The notes beneath the pieces are model-generated. The model was given only the letters and a program-made list of their open reading frames with translations, did not search any database and was not told where the DNA came from. This document shows positions 19,757 through 28,806 of a stretch of 64,000 nt of DNA, in pieces. The number at the start of each line of letters is the position of its first letter. Position 1 is the stretch's first letter. This DNA is from Bacteriovoracaceae bacterium (GTDB lineage: Bacteria > Bdellovibrionota > Bacteriovoracia > Bacteriovoracales > Bacteriovoracaceae), in contig JAEUWD010000017.1 of NCBI GenBank assembly GCA_016786485.1, forward strand, positions 81,484 to 145,483, given 5' to 3'. Both the position numbers and the translations under genes were made by a program.

Positions 19757-21841
19757 ATGAGTAACTTAGAAAAAATCCGCAATATTGGAATTATGGCCCA
19801 TATCGATGCCGGTAAAACGACAACGACGGAACGTATTCTTTTTTATACCGGAAAAAACTATAAAATGGGTGAAGTTCATGATGGCGCAGCCACCATGGAT
19901 TGGATGATCCAGGAACAAGAACGCGGTATTACAATCACATCTGCAGCTACAACTTGCGAGTGGCTTAAGCATCAAATTAATATCATCGATACTCCGGGCC
20001 ACGTGGACTTCACGATTGAAGTTGAAAGATCACTTCGTGTTCTCGATGGAGCAGTTGGTGTTTTCTGCGCGGTTGGTGGAGTCGAACCACAATCTGAAAC
20101 AGTTTGGCGTCAAGCCGATAAATATAAAGTTCCTCGAATCGCTTTTGTTAATAAAATGGATCGGGTAGGTGCTAACTTTGATGAAGTCATCGAAGAGATT
20201 AAAAGCAAATTAGGTAAAAAAGCAGCGGCCATCAACTACCCAATTGGGAGCGAAGAAAACTTCGTAGGTGTCGCCGATCTTGTGACTAAAAAGAAATATG
20301 TTTGGAAAGGTAATGATAACGGTGAAAAATTTGAACTCACGGATTGGACACCAGCGGAAGCGGAAGAGTTTTCAATTTATCGTGATGTTCTGATTGAAAA
20401 CTTGGCTGATTATGACGATCAATTAGCGGACCTTTTTTTAAATGGCGAAGATATTCCTGCCGACAAGCTGAGAGCTGCTATTCGCAAAGCAACGATAAAG
20501 GATGATTTCATCCCAGTCTTAACGGGAAGTGCTTTTAAGAACAAAGGTATCCAGCCCTTACTTGATGCTGTTATTTACTATCTTCCTTCACCTATTGATA
20601 TTGGACCGATTAAAGGTCATAACGCTAAAGACACATCTGAAGAGATGGAGCGTAATCCAGATCCCAAAGAACTTTTCAGTGGTTTGGCTTTTAAAATTTT
20701 CACTGACCCTTTCGTTGGCTCACTGACTTACGTGCGTATCTACTCGGGTGAACTCAAAGTTGGAAATCAAATTTATAATCCGCTCCAAAATAAAAAAGAA
20801 AAAGTGAATAAACTTCTACGCATGCACGCGAATAAGCGTGAAGAAATTGCTAGTGCGAGTGCCGGTGATATCGTGGCGGTGACAGGTTTGAAGTTCACGC
20901 TTACCGGTGAGACTTTATGTCTTGAGCATAAGCCTATTATTTTCGATCTGATGGAATTTCCTGAAACGGTTATTTCAATTGCGGTTGAGCCTAAGACCGC
21001 AGATGATGAAAAGAAATTACTCGCGGCCCTTCAACAATTAAAAACAGAAGATCCTTCATTTAAATTTGTGGATAATAAAGAAACCGGTCAATTGCTTCTG
21101 TTTGGGATGGGTGAACTTCATCTTGAAATTATCACCGACCGCTTATTGCGTGAATTTAAAGTCGGAGTGAATATTGGTTCACCGCAAGTTTCTTATCGTG
21201 AAACCATTGAGACTCCTGCCACAGCTTCACACACTTATCGCCGAGAAATTGGTGGCAAAAATCAATTTGGTCATTGCGAGCTGGAGGTCACGCCAACTGG
21301 TGATGATTCAGAAGTTAGCGTGAGTATTGATTTCAGACCAAAAGCTGAATTTCCAAAAGATTATCTTAAGGCATTAGAGAAAGGTATTCGAGACGCTGCT
21401 CCAGGTGGGGTTTTAGCGGGTTATCCATTTTTGGGTATTAAGGTTTCGGTGAAAAACGCTGAGTGGAACCAGGAAGAATCTTCAGAACTTGCTTACGCTA
21501 TCGCTAGTTCAATGGCCTTCAAAGAGGCTTGCCGTAAGGCCAAGGCCAAACTGATGGAGCCAATCATGGATCTTGAGGTGGTGGTTCCAGGTGATTTCAC
21601 AGGTGAGGTTATTGCTGATCTTAACTCTCGTCGCGGTAAAATCTTAAATATGGAGCCTAAGCAAAATAAAGAAGTCATCTCTTCGGAAGTACCTTTGGGT
21701 CAGATGTTTGGTTATTCGACCGACTTGCGTTCAAAAACCCAAGGTCGTGCCAGCTTCAGTATGAAATTTAAGCATTATGAAAAGATGGAAACCAAGCTTA
21801 TGAACGAAGTCCTGATTAAGCGTGGACTGTTGCTCCCGTAA
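19757..21841 (+). CDS. fusA: Elongation factor G
   Basis: GTPase that drives tRNA-mRNA translocation and, with RRF, ribosome recycling. The 694-residue length is normal. G1 ([13 protein letters not shown]), G2 ([12 protein letters not shown]), G3 ([15 protein letters not shown]) and G4 ([10 protein letters not shown]) are intact, and domains II-V follow, including the domain IV loop region ([12 protein letters not shown]) and the conserved [12 protein letters not shown] in domain V. The start ([17 protein letters not shown]) is the canonical one, yet it has no ribosome-binding site and sits at the predicted transcription start. The usual str order is broken: secreted-protein genes flank fusA and no tuf follows. 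Confidence 0.99.
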   Translation: MSNLEKIRNIGIMAHIDAGKTTTTERILFYTGKNYKMGEVHDGAATMDWMIQEQERGITITSAATTCEWLKHQINIIDTPGHVDFTIEVERSLRVLDGAVGVFCAVGGVEPQSETVWRQADKYKVPRIAFVNKMDRVGANFDEVIEEIKSKLGKKAAAINYPIGSEENFVGVADLVTKKKYVWKGNDNGEKFELTDWTPAEAEEFSIYRDVLIENLADYDDQLADLFLNGEDIPADKLRAAIRKATIKDDFIPVLTGSAFKNKGIQPLLDAVIYYLPSPIDIGPIKGHNAKDTSEEMERNPDPKELFSGLAFKIFTDPFVGSLTYVRIYSGELKVGNQIYNPLQNKKEKVNKLLRMHANKREEIASASAGDIVAVTGLKFTLTGETLCLEHKPIIFDLMEFPETVISIAVEPKTADDEKKLLAALQQLKTEDPSFKFVDNKETGQLLLFGMGELHLEIITDRLLREFKVGVNIGSPQVSYRETIETPATASHTYRREIGGKNQFGHCELEVTPTGDDSEVSVSIDFRPKAEFPKDYLKALEKGIRDAAPGGVLAGYPFLGIKVSVKNAEWNQEESSELAYAIASSMAFKEACRKAKAKLMEPIMDLEVVVPGDFTGEVIADLNSRRGKILNMEPKQNKEVISSEVPLGQMFGYSTDLRSKTQGRASFSMKFKHYEKMETKLMNEVLIKRGLLLP

Positions 21842-21898
21842 GTCCTATAAAAAATACAGATAGTATTCTCAATACTCTAGATTGTGCTACGTATAATT

Positions 21899-22912
21899 AT
21901 GCTTAAAACGTTCGTTTTTTTGCTCTTCATCTTTTCGATTCCTTCATGGTCCCAAAATCGACCGGTTATGGAAATAATGCCGGATCCTTTTTCTACTTCG
22001 TATGCTGAAAGATTAGGCATTAAACGTTACGCAAACTTTTACAATGAACAAAAGCTCAATGACCACTATGAATTCTTAAGCCAGCAATATGCTCATGAAC
22101 TAGAATTGCTTGATTCGGCTGATACGCATTTTAAGGCCAAAGAATTAATTATTAAGAAAAAAATTAAACTTTTGGATGAAGCCTATAAAGTTATTAAGAA
22201 AGAAGAATCTTTTATTTGGACTTCCGTTGGTATTCAGGCCTTGCAAGAAAAAGCTAAATTAGAATCAATAGGCATTCACCTAAATGGGCATGATGCCGCG
22301 AATATGGGTAACGAATATATCGCGACTCATTTCTATCGTCTCTCAGATGAAAATAAACGTCTCTTTTTAGCCGACTTTGGTTACACCGCTGGCATGGATA
22401 GTCTTTATCAAGCTATCGCCGCTGTTTTATCTTTACCCGAGACAGCCGATCAAGCCCATGCTTTAGAATTGTATTGGGCAGTTGAAGAAGCTCACAAGTT
22501 CTTTGGTGAGAAAGATTCTCTGGTAACCATTCTAAATAGTTTTAAACGAGCGATTCAGAGTTACTATTTTGTAAAATCTTCAGCCATCCTAGGACGAGAC
22601 CAGAATGAGCAGGTGAGAGGTTTAAAAAATTGGCAAAATTTCCTCTATACACTGTATGAGGTCAATGCCAATGACCCCGTTAAGCTTAAGACCCTTGCAG
22701 AAACAATTCATTGGTATGATGTTAATTTTAAACAGATTGCCTCTGTCGCAATGGAGAGTGAGACCTGGAATAAGGTGGCACTAGAGTGGTTCTTGATAAA
22801 GGATGTCCAATTTGCGAATAGCCGATTGCCGAACCCCGGCTTCATTTCAAAACTAATGGTTACCTGTGAAAAATACCTAAAAATGAGATGGTACTCAGGC
22901 ACCCCGAGATAG
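21899..22912 (+). CDS. Secreted mostly helical protein of unknown function after fusA
   Basis: A 337-residue protein with a signal peptide (MLKTFVFLLFIFSIPSWSQ). A GTG five codons earlier (21884) is possible but less likely; the ATG at 21899 has no clear ribosome-binding site. The mature chain is rich in Glu, Lys and Leu and looks almost entirely helical, with a Lys/Glu-rich coiled-coil-like part near residues 45-85. I do not recognise a family. It occupies the place where tuf usually follows fusA. A TATAAT at 21892-21897 lies too close to the ATG to serve as its -10 box. Confidence 0.7.
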   Translation: MLKTFVFLLFIFSIPSWSQNRPVMEIMPDPFSTSYAERLGIKRYANFYNEQKLNDHYEFLSQQYAHELELLDSADTHFKAKELIIKKKIKLLDEAYKVIKKEESFIWTSVGIQALQEKAKLESIGIHLNGHDAANMGNEYIATHFYRLSDENKRLFLADFGYTAGMDSLYQAIAAVLSLPETADQAHALELYWAVEEAHKFFGEKDSLVTILNSFKRAIQSYYFVKSSAILGRDQNEQVRGLKNWQNFLYTLYEVNANDPVKLKTLAETIHWYDVNFKQIASVAMESETWNKVALEWFLIKDVQFANSRLPNPGFISKLMVTCEKYLKMRWYSGTPR

Positions 22913-23028
22913 AAAAACATCCCTTTGAAGTTTTTTTTAAATATTTTTAAAAAACTCCTTTTAACTTTGAAATGGCCATGCTAACTATACCGCACTGTAG
23001 AAATGCTATTTAATGTTTTGGAGCGTTG
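22913..23028 (+). promoter_or_regulatory. Upstream region of the S10 operon
   Basis: This 116-base gap must hold the promoter or leader of the long ribosomal cluster. It contains an AT-only inverted repeat (AGTTTTTT at 22929-22936 with AAAAAACT at 22949-22956) and a possible -10 box TATACC at 22986-22991 with no good -35. GGAG at 23020-23023 is the rpsJ ribosome-binding site. A proteobacterial-type L4-responsive leader is not recognisable. Confidence 0.3.
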
Positions 23029-23337
23029 ATGAAAACGAACAGATTAAGAATTAAATTACGTGCTTACGACTATAAGGTTTTGGATGGATCCGTTCAGGAA
23101 ATCGTTCAAACTGCAAAAAATACTGGCGCTAGAGTCGCTGGACCAATCCCTCTTCCTACCGAAATTAACAGATTTACTGTTCTTAGATCTCCTCATATTG
23201 ATAAGAAATCGAGAGAGCAGTTTGAAATGAGAACGCATAAAAGACTAGTGGATATTATCGATCCAACACAACAAACTGTAGACAGCTTAATGAAGCTTGA
23301 TCTGTCAGCTGGTGTTGACGTCGAGATTAAATACTAG
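23029..23337 (+). CDS. rpsJ: 30S ribosomal protein S10 (NusE)
   Basis: Head protein of the small subunit, also a NusB partner in antitermination. The ATG at 23029 is preferred over an in-frame TTG one codon earlier because it gives the normal 102 residues and the GGAG site lies six bases upstream. Conserved features are [15 protein letters not shown], the long loop ([19 protein letters not shown]) and [17 protein letters not shown]. It begins the S10 cluster but is separated from rplC by an unusual 78-base gap containing a hairpin. Confidence 0.97.
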   Translation: MKTNRLRIKLRAYDYKVLDGSVQEIVQTAKNTGARVAGPIPLPTEINRFTVLRSPHIDKKSREQFEMRTHKRLVDIIDPTQQTVDSLMKLDLSAGVDVEIKY

Positions 23338-23379
23338 TATAAGAAGCGACTCGCTGTTTCAATATTAACAACCATGTAT

Positions 23380-23402
23380 GCATCCCTGAGATGGGGTGAT
23401 GC
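23380..23402 (+). promoter_or_regulatory. Hairpin between rpsJ and rplC
   Basis: GCATC pairs with GATGC across a 13-base interior in which CC and GG can extend the stem. It ends three bases before the rplC ribosome-binding site GGAGG. Most gaps in this cluster are under 20 bases, so a structured 78-base gap here suggests a regulatory or processing role; this is inference. Confidence 0.35.
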
Positions 23403-23415
23403 TGTGGAGGACTGA

Positions 23416-24090
23416 ATGTCAGATAAAAAATCATCGTCAAACGCAACCGGCACAAGCTTAGCTACATTTTATGGAGTTAAAGCTGGCATGACTCGAATCT
23501 TCGATAAAGCCGGAAACCATGTTCCTGTTACTGTTATCAAGTTGATCCCAAATGTTATTTCTCAAGTTAAGACAAAAGAAAATGATGGCTATGAAGCTTA
23601 TCAAGTTTCTTACAATGAAAAGCGTGAGAAGTTAGGCACTAAAGCTATTAAGGGTCATTTAAAGAAAGCAACAATCAAAGAAAATTTAAGTGAAGCAAGT
23701 GAAATTAAAGTTGAAGGCGTATCGGCTGATTTATTAGGCCAAGCTTTAACTTACGATAATTTCCAAGCTGATACATATGTTGATGTTACCGGTTTATCGA
23801 AAGGTAAAGGTACTCAAGGTGTTATGAAGCGTTATAATTTCCGTGGTGGTCCAGCATCTCACGGTTCACACTTCCACCGTCGTCCAGGTTCTATTGGTAA
23901 CAGAGCAACTCCGGCCCGCGTTTTCCCTGAAAAGAAAATGCCAGGAAGAATGGGTGTTGAAAACGTTACAACTCAAAATCTAAAAATTGTCGAAGTAAAC
24001 ATTGAGAACGGATACATGCTAATTAAAGGCTCTGTACCCGGTGGTAAAAATGGTTACGTAAAAGTAGCTCGCGCTACCAAGAAAGCTTAG
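23416..24090 (+). CDS. rplC: 50S ribosomal protein L3
   Basis: Early-assembly protein near the peptidyl-transferase centre. The 224-residue protein contains the conserved GVKAGMTRIFDKAGNHVPVTV start and the central loop (GVMKRYNFRGGPASHGSHFHRRPGSIG), which includes the Gln-methylation region of the family. PGRMGVENVTTQNLKIV follows. The N-terminus carries about 17 extra residues (MSDKKSSSNATGTSLAT) before the core, a small extension compared with E. coli L3 (209). A GGAGG ribosome-binding site precedes the start; rplD follows after 9 bases. Confidence 0.97.
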   Translation: MSDKKSSSNATGTSLATFYGVKAGMTRIFDKAGNHVPVTVIKLIPNVISQVKTKENDGYEAYQVSYNEKREKLGTKAIKGHLKKATIKENLSEASEIKVEGVSADLLGQALTYDNFQADTYVDVTGLSKGKGTQGVMKRYNFRGGPASHGSHFHRRPGSIGNRATPARVFPEKKMPGRMGVENVTTQNLKIVEVNIENGYMLIKGSVPGGKNGYVKVARATKKA

Positions 24091-24099
24091 AGGTAACTT

Positions 24100-24717
24100 A
24101 TGTCAGAAATAAATGTATTAGATTCAAAATTTAAAAAATCAGGAAGCTTAAAGACTAACGTTGATTTAAGTCCTGAAGTTATCAATATCCCAGTTGTTCA
24201 CCAGGTAGTTAAGGCTACTTTGGCTGGCAGAAGAGCAGGAACTGCTTGTACAAAAAACAAAGCAATGGTTTCTGGTGGCGGTAAAAAACCATTCAAGCAA
24301 AAAGGCACTGGTAGAGCTCGTCAGGGTTCTAGTCGTTCTCCTTTAATGATTGGTGGTGGTGTTGCTTTCGGTCCAGTTCCAAGAAGTTTCGAGCAAAAAG
24401 TTAACAAGAAACATATGTTAGTCGCTTTAACTTCAATCATTGCTGATAAGTTACAAAGTGGAAAATTACACGTAGTTGAATCGTTAACGTCAACAGGTAA
24501 AACAAAAGAATTGTATTCAATGTTAAGTGATAAGAATTTGCTTCCAGGTTTGATTATTACAAACTCTGCTGATTCAAAAGTTATCTTAGCTGCGAAAAAC
24601 ATTAAAAATAGCATCGCGATTCCAGTGTCAGGTTTCAGTGTTTACGAAGCTGTAAAATATGAAAACCTAATTATTGAGAAAGAAGCGTTGGAAAAATTAT
24701 TAAGCAGGCTGGTGTAA
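24100..24717 (+). CDS. rplD: 50S ribosomal protein L4
   Basis: Lines the exit tunnel; in E. coli it also represses the S10 operon. The 205-residue length is normal. The extended loop that reaches the tunnel constriction is conserved (KKPFKQKGTGRARQGSSRSPLMIGGGVAFGP), and the C-terminal globular part ends LEKLLSRLV. It is tightly packed between rplC and rplW (one-base gap to the latter), so cotranslation is likely. Whether L4 regulates this operon cannot be seen, since no E. coli-type leader is recognisable before rpsJ. Confidence 0.97.
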   Translation: MSEINVLDSKFKKSGSLKTNVDLSPEVINIPVVHQVVKATLAGRRAGTACTKNKAMVSGGGKKPFKQKGTGRARQGSSRSPLMIGGGVAFGPVPRSFEQKVNKKHMLVALTSIIADKLQSGKLHVVESLTSTGKTKELYSMLSDKNLLPGLIITNSADSKVILAAKNIKNSIAIPVSGFSVYEAVKYENLIIEKEALEKLLSRLV

Positions 24718-24718
24718 C

Positions 24719-25009
24719 ATGTCTCAAGTAAATCAAATTATCGTAAAGCCATTACTGACTGAAAAAACTTCAGTTACTACTGAGAAAGATAACCGTTACG
24801 GCTTCGTGGTTGATCTTAAAGCAAATAAGGATCAAATCAGAAAAGCTGTTGAAAGTTTGTTTGATGTAAAAGTTGTTGGCGTTAGAACTTCAGTTCTTCC
24901 AGGTCGTATGAAAAGAGCTGGTAAATTTGTTAAGAAGACAACAAAAACTAAAAAGGCTTATGTGCAAATTGCTAAAGGCCAAAAAATTGAATTTTTTAAA
25001 GAAATATAG
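24719..25009 (+). CDS. rplW: 50S ribosomal protein L23
   Basis: Sits at the exit of the peptide tunnel and docks trigger factor and SRP. The 96-residue length is normal. Family features are IIVKPLLTEKTS near the N-terminus, NRYGFVVDLKANKDQIRKAVE and the basic loop VLPGRMKRAGKFVKKT. The end (KIEFFKEI) is typical. The gap to rplD is one base and to rplB nine. Confidence 0.97.
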   Translation: MSQVNQIIVKPLLTEKTSVTTEKDNRYGFVVDLKANKDQIRKAVESLFDVKVVGVRTSVLPGRMKRAGKFVKKTTKTKKAYVQIAKGQKIEFFKEI

Positions 25010-25018
25010 GATTAAAAA

Positions 25019-25843
25019 ATGAGTATCAAAAGATTTAAACCAGTAACGCCTTCTCGAAGAAAAATGGTTGTAACTTCTAGTGCTGAGTTGACTAAAAACG
25101 TAGCTCCACAAAAAGCATTACTTGAGCCGAAGAAAGAACATGCTGGCCGAAATGCACACGGAAGAATTACAACACGTCACCAAGGTGGTGGTGTAAAGCA
25201 AAAATACCGTATTATCGATTTCAAAAGAGATAAGTTAGATATCCCAGGAACAGTAAAGACTATCGAGTACGATCCAAACCGTACATGTAACATTGCTCTT
25301 ATCGCTTACAAAGATGGCGAAAAGAGATACATCCTTGCTCCATTGGGCTTAAAAGTTGGCGATGAAATTATTGCTTCGGACAACGCCGATATTAAAGTTG
25401 GTAACGCAAAATTATTAAAAGATATTCCAGTTGGTACTCTAGTTCATAACGTTGAATTGCATGCTCGCGCTGGCGGTCAAATGGCTCGTTCAGCTGGTTC
25501 ATATGCTCAGCTTATGGCGAAAGAAGGCGCAGAAGCTCTTCTAAGACTTCCATCTGGTGAATTAAGAAAAGTAAAAGGTGTTTGTCGCGCTACAATTGGT
25601 CAGGTTGGTAACCTTGATCATGAAAAAATTAACATCGGTAAAGCTGGTGCTAATAGATGGCGTGGTGTTCGTCCAGCAGTTAGAGGGGTTGTTATGAACC
25701 CAATCGATCACCCGCATGGTGGTGGTGAAGGTAAAACTTCTGGTGGTAGACATCCAGTAACTCCATGGGGACAACCTACTCGTGGTTATAAAACTCGTAA
25801 GAATAAGAGAACTAACAAATTTATCGTTAAGAGAAGAAAATAA
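25019..25843 (+). CDS. rplB: 50S ribosomal protein L2
   Basis: One of the most conserved 50S proteins, needed for subunit association and peptidyl transfer. The 274-residue length is normal. Conserved segments are [16 protein letters not shown], the SH3-like domain and the C-terminal motif ([25 protein letters not shown], written here only to its core residues His-Pro-His-Gly-Gly-Gly), which contains the functionally important His near position 230. It is tightly packed between rplW and rpsS. Confidence 0.98.
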   Translation: MSIKRFKPVTPSRRKMVVTSSAELTKNVAPQKALLEPKKEHAGRNAHGRITTRHQGGGVKQKYRIIDFKRDKLDIPGTVKTIEYDPNRTCNIALIAYKDGEKRYILAPLGLKVGDEIIASDNADIKVGNAKLLKDIPVGTLVHNVELHARAGGQMARSAGSYAQLMAKEGAEALLRLPSGELRKVKGVCRATIGQVGNLDHEKINIGKAGANRWRGVRPAVRGVVMNPIDHPHGGGEGKTSGGRHPVTPWGQPTRGYKTRKNKRTNKFIVKRRK

Positions 25844-25856
25844 TTAGGAGATACTA

Positions 25857-26192
25857 ATGGCACGTTCAATTAAAAAAGGCCCATTCGTCGATTACAGTCT
25901 GACTAAGAAAATTAAGCAGGCAGCTGGCGATAAAAAAGGCGGAAAAGTAATTAAGACTTGGTCACGTCGTTCAACGATTGTTCCTGAGTTTATTGGATTA
26001 ACTTTTGCCGTTCATAATGGAAAAAAATTCATCCCAGTATATGTAACTGACAATATGGTTGGTCATAAGTTAGGTGAATTTGCTTTAACAAGAACTTTTA
26101 TTGCTCACAGTGGTGATAAGAAAGTCGATGCAGCAACTCCAGGCGCAGGTGCACCAGCAGCGGCTCCTGCGGCAGCAGCGAAACCAGCATAA
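25857..26192 (+). CDS. rpsS: 30S ribosomal protein S19 with Ala/Pro-rich tail
   Basis: Head protein contacting S13 and 16S rRNA. Core signatures are normal ([57 protein letters not shown]). The protein is 111 residues, about 20 longer than usual, because after [12 protein letters not shown] it carries a low-complexity tail of Ala, Pro and Gly ([16 protein letters not shown]). No stop appears at the usual end and the tail is in the same frame, so it is genuine unless sequencing error intervened. rplV follows after 19 bases. Confidence 0.97.
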   Translation: MARSIKKGPFVDYSLTKKIKQAAGDKKGGKVIKTWSRRSTIVPEFIGLTFAVHNGKKFIPVYVTDNMVGHKLGEFALTRTFIAHSGDKKVDAATPGAGAPAAAPAAAAKPA

Positions 26193-26211
26193 TAAGGTAG
26201 GTAGGTGATTT

Positions 26212-26547
26212 ATGGCTATAACGGTACATAACAGAAATTTTAAGAAATCGGCTCGCAAAGTGAGACTAGTTTGTGACCTTATCCGCAACAAAAAAGTTGA
26301 AGAAGCTCTTAGAATTTTAAGATTTAATGAGAAAAAAGAAACAGCGATTATGTTAACAAAACTTCTTAACAGCGGCTTAAGCATTGCTTCTTCTGCTGAC
26401 AAGTATGATTTGGATAATCTTGTAGTTGGACAAATTTTCGTAGACCAAGGTCAAATTATGAAAAGAATCCAGCCAAGAGCACAAGGTCGCGCATATAGAA
26501 TTAACAAAAGAACTTGTCATACGACAGTCGTTTTAAAAGAAGCATAG
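26212..26547 (+). CDS. rplV: 50S ribosomal protein L22
   Basis: Spans the 50S from surface to exit tunnel. The 111-residue length is normal. The beta-hairpin region (VDQGQIMKRIQPRAQGRAYRI) is present, as is the N-terminal RKVRLVCDLIRNKKVEEAL. Expressed with rpsS and rpsC, between which it is closely packed; nothing unusual is seen. Confidence 0.97.
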   Translation: MAITVHNRNFKKSARKVRLVCDLIRNKKVEEALRILRFNEKKETAIMLTKLLNSGLSIASSADKYDLDNLVVGQIFVDQGQIMKRIQPRAQGRAYRINKRTCHTTVVLKEA

Positions 26548-26557
26548 GAAGGGTTTA

Positions 26558-27184
26558 ATGGGACAAAAAGTACATCCTTACGGTTTTAGATTAGGTTACA
26601 TCAAAGGCTGGCATTCAAATTGGTACACAAAAGACAATTATGCCCAGACACTTGAGCAGGATATTAAAATCCGTGCTTATATCACTAAGGAGCTTGCAGG
26701 TGCTTCGATCGCAAAGACGGAAATTTCCCGAACTGCTGATCAGGTGAAAGTAACTGTTTACTCTGCTAAACCTGGTATTGCCATTGGTAAAAAAGGTACA
26801 GGAATTGATAAAATTAGAGCTGATTTGAAGAAAATTACAAATAGCCCACTAGTTTTCAATATTGCTGAAGTTAAGCGTCCAGATTCAGAAGCTAAATTGA
26901 TTGCTGAAAACATCGCTCACCAACTTGAAAAGCGTGTAGCGTTCAGAAGAGCAATGAAGAAAGTTATGACTCAGGCGTTCCGTTCGGGTGTAAAAGGTAT
27001 CAAAGTTCGCTGTGCTGGCCGTTTAGGCGGTGCTGAAATGGCGAGAACTGAAGGATATGCGGAGAGAAAAATCCCTCTACATACCCTAAGAGCTGATATC
27101 GATTATGCAATCGGTGAAGCTTCAACTACTTTCGGGATTATTGGGGTTAAGGTTTGGGTTTATAAAGGCGAAATTTACAAGTAA
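26558..27184 (+). CDS. rpsC: 30S ribosomal protein S3
   Basis: Forms part of the mRNA entry channel and its helicase activity. The 208-residue protein has the N-terminal GQKVHPYGFRLG motif, a KH domain (GIAIGKKGTGIDKIRADL) and the C-terminal domain with GIKVRCAGRLGGAEMARTE. It is shorter than E. coli S3 (233) through absence of the C-terminal tail, a common length variant. The ten-base gap from rplV and twelve-base gap to rplP fit one transcript. Confidence 0.97.
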   Translation: MGQKVHPYGFRLGYIKGWHSNWYTKDNYAQTLEQDIKIRAYITKELAGASIAKTEISRTADQVKVTVYSAKPGIAIGKKGTGIDKIRADLKKITNSPLVFNIAEVKRPDSEAKLIAENIAHQLEKRVAFRRAMKKVMTQAFRSGVKGIKVRCAGRLGGAEMARTEGYAERKIPLHTLRADIDYAIGEASTTFGIIGVKVWVYKGEIYK

Positions 27185-27196
27185 AGGTGAGGAATT

Positions 27197-27607
27197 ATGT
27201 TAAGTCCTAAAAAAGTTAAACATAGAAAAATGTTCAAAGGTCGAATGAAGGGTACCGCTTACCGTGGAAATACTATCACTTTCGGCGAATATGCCTTGCA
27301 AGCAACGACTTGTGGGTATATAACTAACCGCCAAATTGAAGCAGCGCGTATCGCAATTTCTCGTCATACGAAAAGAGGCGGGACGCTTTGGGTAAAGATT
27401 TTCCCTGATAAGTCTCTAACTAAGAAGCCGTTAGAAGTACGTATGGGTAAAGGGAAAGGTTCGCCAGAGGAATGGGTAGCGGTTATTAAGCCGGGCCGAG
27501 TTCTTTTTGAAGTTGGTGGATTGGGTGACGAAATTAGCAAGCAGGCATTAAGACTTGCGAAATATAAGCTAACAGTGAAGTCGAAAATTATTAAAAGAGA
27601 ACATTAA
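27197..27607 (+). CDS. rplP: 50S ribosomal protein L16
   Basis: Binds near the A-site tRNA elbow and helps form the peptidyl-transferase region. The 136-residue length is normal. Conserved segments are [46 protein letters not shown] and [24 protein letters not shown], the latter containing the Arg hydroxylated in some bacteria. It is followed by rpmC after 16 bases. Confidence 0.97.
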   Translation: MLSPKKVKHRKMFKGRMKGTAYRGNTITFGEYALQATTCGYITNRQIEAARIAISRHTKRGGTLWVKIFPDKSLTKKPLEVRMGKGKGSPEEWVAVIKPGRVLFEVGGLGDEISKQALRLAKYKLTVKSKIIKREH

Positions 27608-27623
27608 AATTTATAGGTGAATT

Positions 27624-27818
27624 ATGGATATGAATGAAATTAGCAAAATGGACAGCAACACTTTAGGTAAGAAGATCACTGAAGCTAAAGCTCAGTTGTT
27701 TAACTTGAAATTCCAGAAGCACACTTCTGGCATTCAAAAGCCTAATGATCTTAAGGTTTTAAAGAAAGATATTGCACGTATGAGTACGGCATTAACTCTT
27801 AAAAAGAAAAGTGAGTAG
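27624..27818 (+). CDS. rpmC: 50S ribosomal protein L29
   Basis: A small two-helix protein at the tunnel exit. The 64-residue length is normal. Family features are the helical hairpin with KITEAKAQLFNLKFQKHTSG and then KDIARMSTAL. An in-frame ATG two codons downstream (27630) is an alternative start; GGTGA upstream serves as the ribosome-binding site for either. Only two bases separate it from rpsQ. Confidence 0.95.
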   Translation: MDMNEISKMDSNTLGKKITEAKAQLFNLKFQKHTSGIQKPNDLKVLKKDIARMSTALTLKKKSE

Positions 27819-27820
27819 AT

Positions 27821-28075
27821 ATGAAAGAAACTAAAAAAACATCAGCTAAAAAAACTCTAACTGGCGAAGTTGTTAGCAAAAGCGGACAGCAAAGTATCGT
27901 AGTTAAAGTTACTAGAAAGTATAAGCACGGAATGTATAAAAAAATATTAACAACTTCTAAGAAGTTTCATGCTCACGATGAAGCTAATAAAGCTGTGGTT
28001 GGGAATATCGTAACGATCATCGAATCGAGACCATATTCAAAACTTAAGCGTTGGGCTCTAGTAGCAGTTAAATAA
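27821..28075 (+). CDS. rpsQ: 30S ribosomal protein S17
   Basis: Primary 16S rRNA binder with an OB fold. The 84-residue length is normal. Core segments are LTGEVVSKSGQQSIVVKVTR, HGMYKKILTTSKKFHAHDE and VVGNIVTIIESRPYSKLKRW, the last being the family signature. About ten basic residues precede the core (MKETKKTSAKKT). It sits in the conserved rpmC-rpsQ-rplN order. Confidence 0.97.
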   Translation: MKETKKTSAKKTLTGEVVSKSGQQSIVVKVTRKYKHGMYKKILTTSKKFHAHDEANKAVVGNIVTIIESRPYSKLKRWALVAVK

Positions 28076-28102
28076 ATTATAAAGGATTTTAGGGGATAAT
28101 AT

Positions 28103-28471
28103 ATGATTCAGCAGCAAACAAGATTACTAGTGGCAGACAACTCTGGAGCAAAATCAGTCCAGTGTATTAAAGTATTGGGCGGTTCAAAAAGAACAATTGC
28201 TCATCTTGGTGATGTTATTGTTGTCGCCATTAAAGAAGCTCTACCAGGTGGTAAAGTTAAGAAAGGTGACGTTAAAAAAGCTGTTATCGTAAGAACAATC
28301 TATCCAATTAGACGTGAAGATGGAACATACATCAACTTTGATAATAACAGTGTTGTATTGTTGACTCCAACTCTTGAGCCAATCGGTACACGTATTTTTG
28401 GACCAGTGGCCAGAGAGTTAAGAAACAAGAACTTCACTAAGATCTGTTCTCTAGCTCCAGAAGTTTTATAA
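28103..28471 (+). CDS. rplN: 50S ribosomal protein L14
   Basis: Intersubunit-bridge protein and docking site of silencing factor RsfS. The 122-residue length is normal. Conserved segments are [49 protein letters not shown] and [13 protein letters not shown]. It is preceded by a 27-base gap and followed by rplX after 14 bases, the standard order. Confidence 0.98.
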   Translation: MIQQQTRLLVADNSGAKSVQCIKVLGGSKRTIAHLGDVIVVAIKEALPGGKVKKGDVKKAVIVRTIYPIRREDGTYINFDNNSVVLLTPTLEPIGTRIFGPVARELRNKNFTKICSLAPEVL

Positions 28472-28485
28472 GGTAGGACTATAAT

Positions 28486-28794
28486 ATGCAAAAATTAAAA
28501 ATTAGTGATCAAGTTGTTCTATTAACAGGAAAAGATAAAGGTAAATCTGGAAAGATTTTAAAGATCTATAAAAAACAAAATCGTGTTCTTGTTGAAGGAA
28601 TCAATAAAGTAAAGAAAGCGGTAAAACCAACTCAAGAAAGCCCAAATGGCGGGATTGTTGATGTTGAGAAGAGTGTTCATATCAGTAACGTAGCATTGAT
28701 TGATGCTTCAACTGGTAAACCAACAAGAATTAAAATTGCTATGAAAGATGGAAAGAATCAGCGAGTTTCTGCGAAAAGCGGAAAAGCGCTCTAA
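28486..28794 (+). CDS. rplX: 50S ribosomal protein L24
   Basis: Assembly-initiator protein of the 50S. The 102-residue length is normal. The KOW motif is visible (DQVVLLTGKDKGKSGKILKIY), followed by VEGINKVKKAVKP and a Gly-containing C-terminal part. It lies between rplN and rplE. A GGTAGGA-type ribosome-binding site precedes it. Confidence 0.97.
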   Translation: MQKLKISDQVVLLTGKDKGKSGKILKIYKKQNRVLVEGINKVKKAVKPTQESPNGGIVDVEKSVHISNVALIDASTGKPTRIKIAMKDGKNQRVSAKSGKAL

Positions 28795-28806
28795 TTAGAG
28801 GTAAAT

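Noticed and set aside
21892..21897. TATAAT as the promoter of the secreted-protein gene after fusA
   Set aside because: It ends one base before the start codon, so transcription would begin inside the gene; no -35 box is present.
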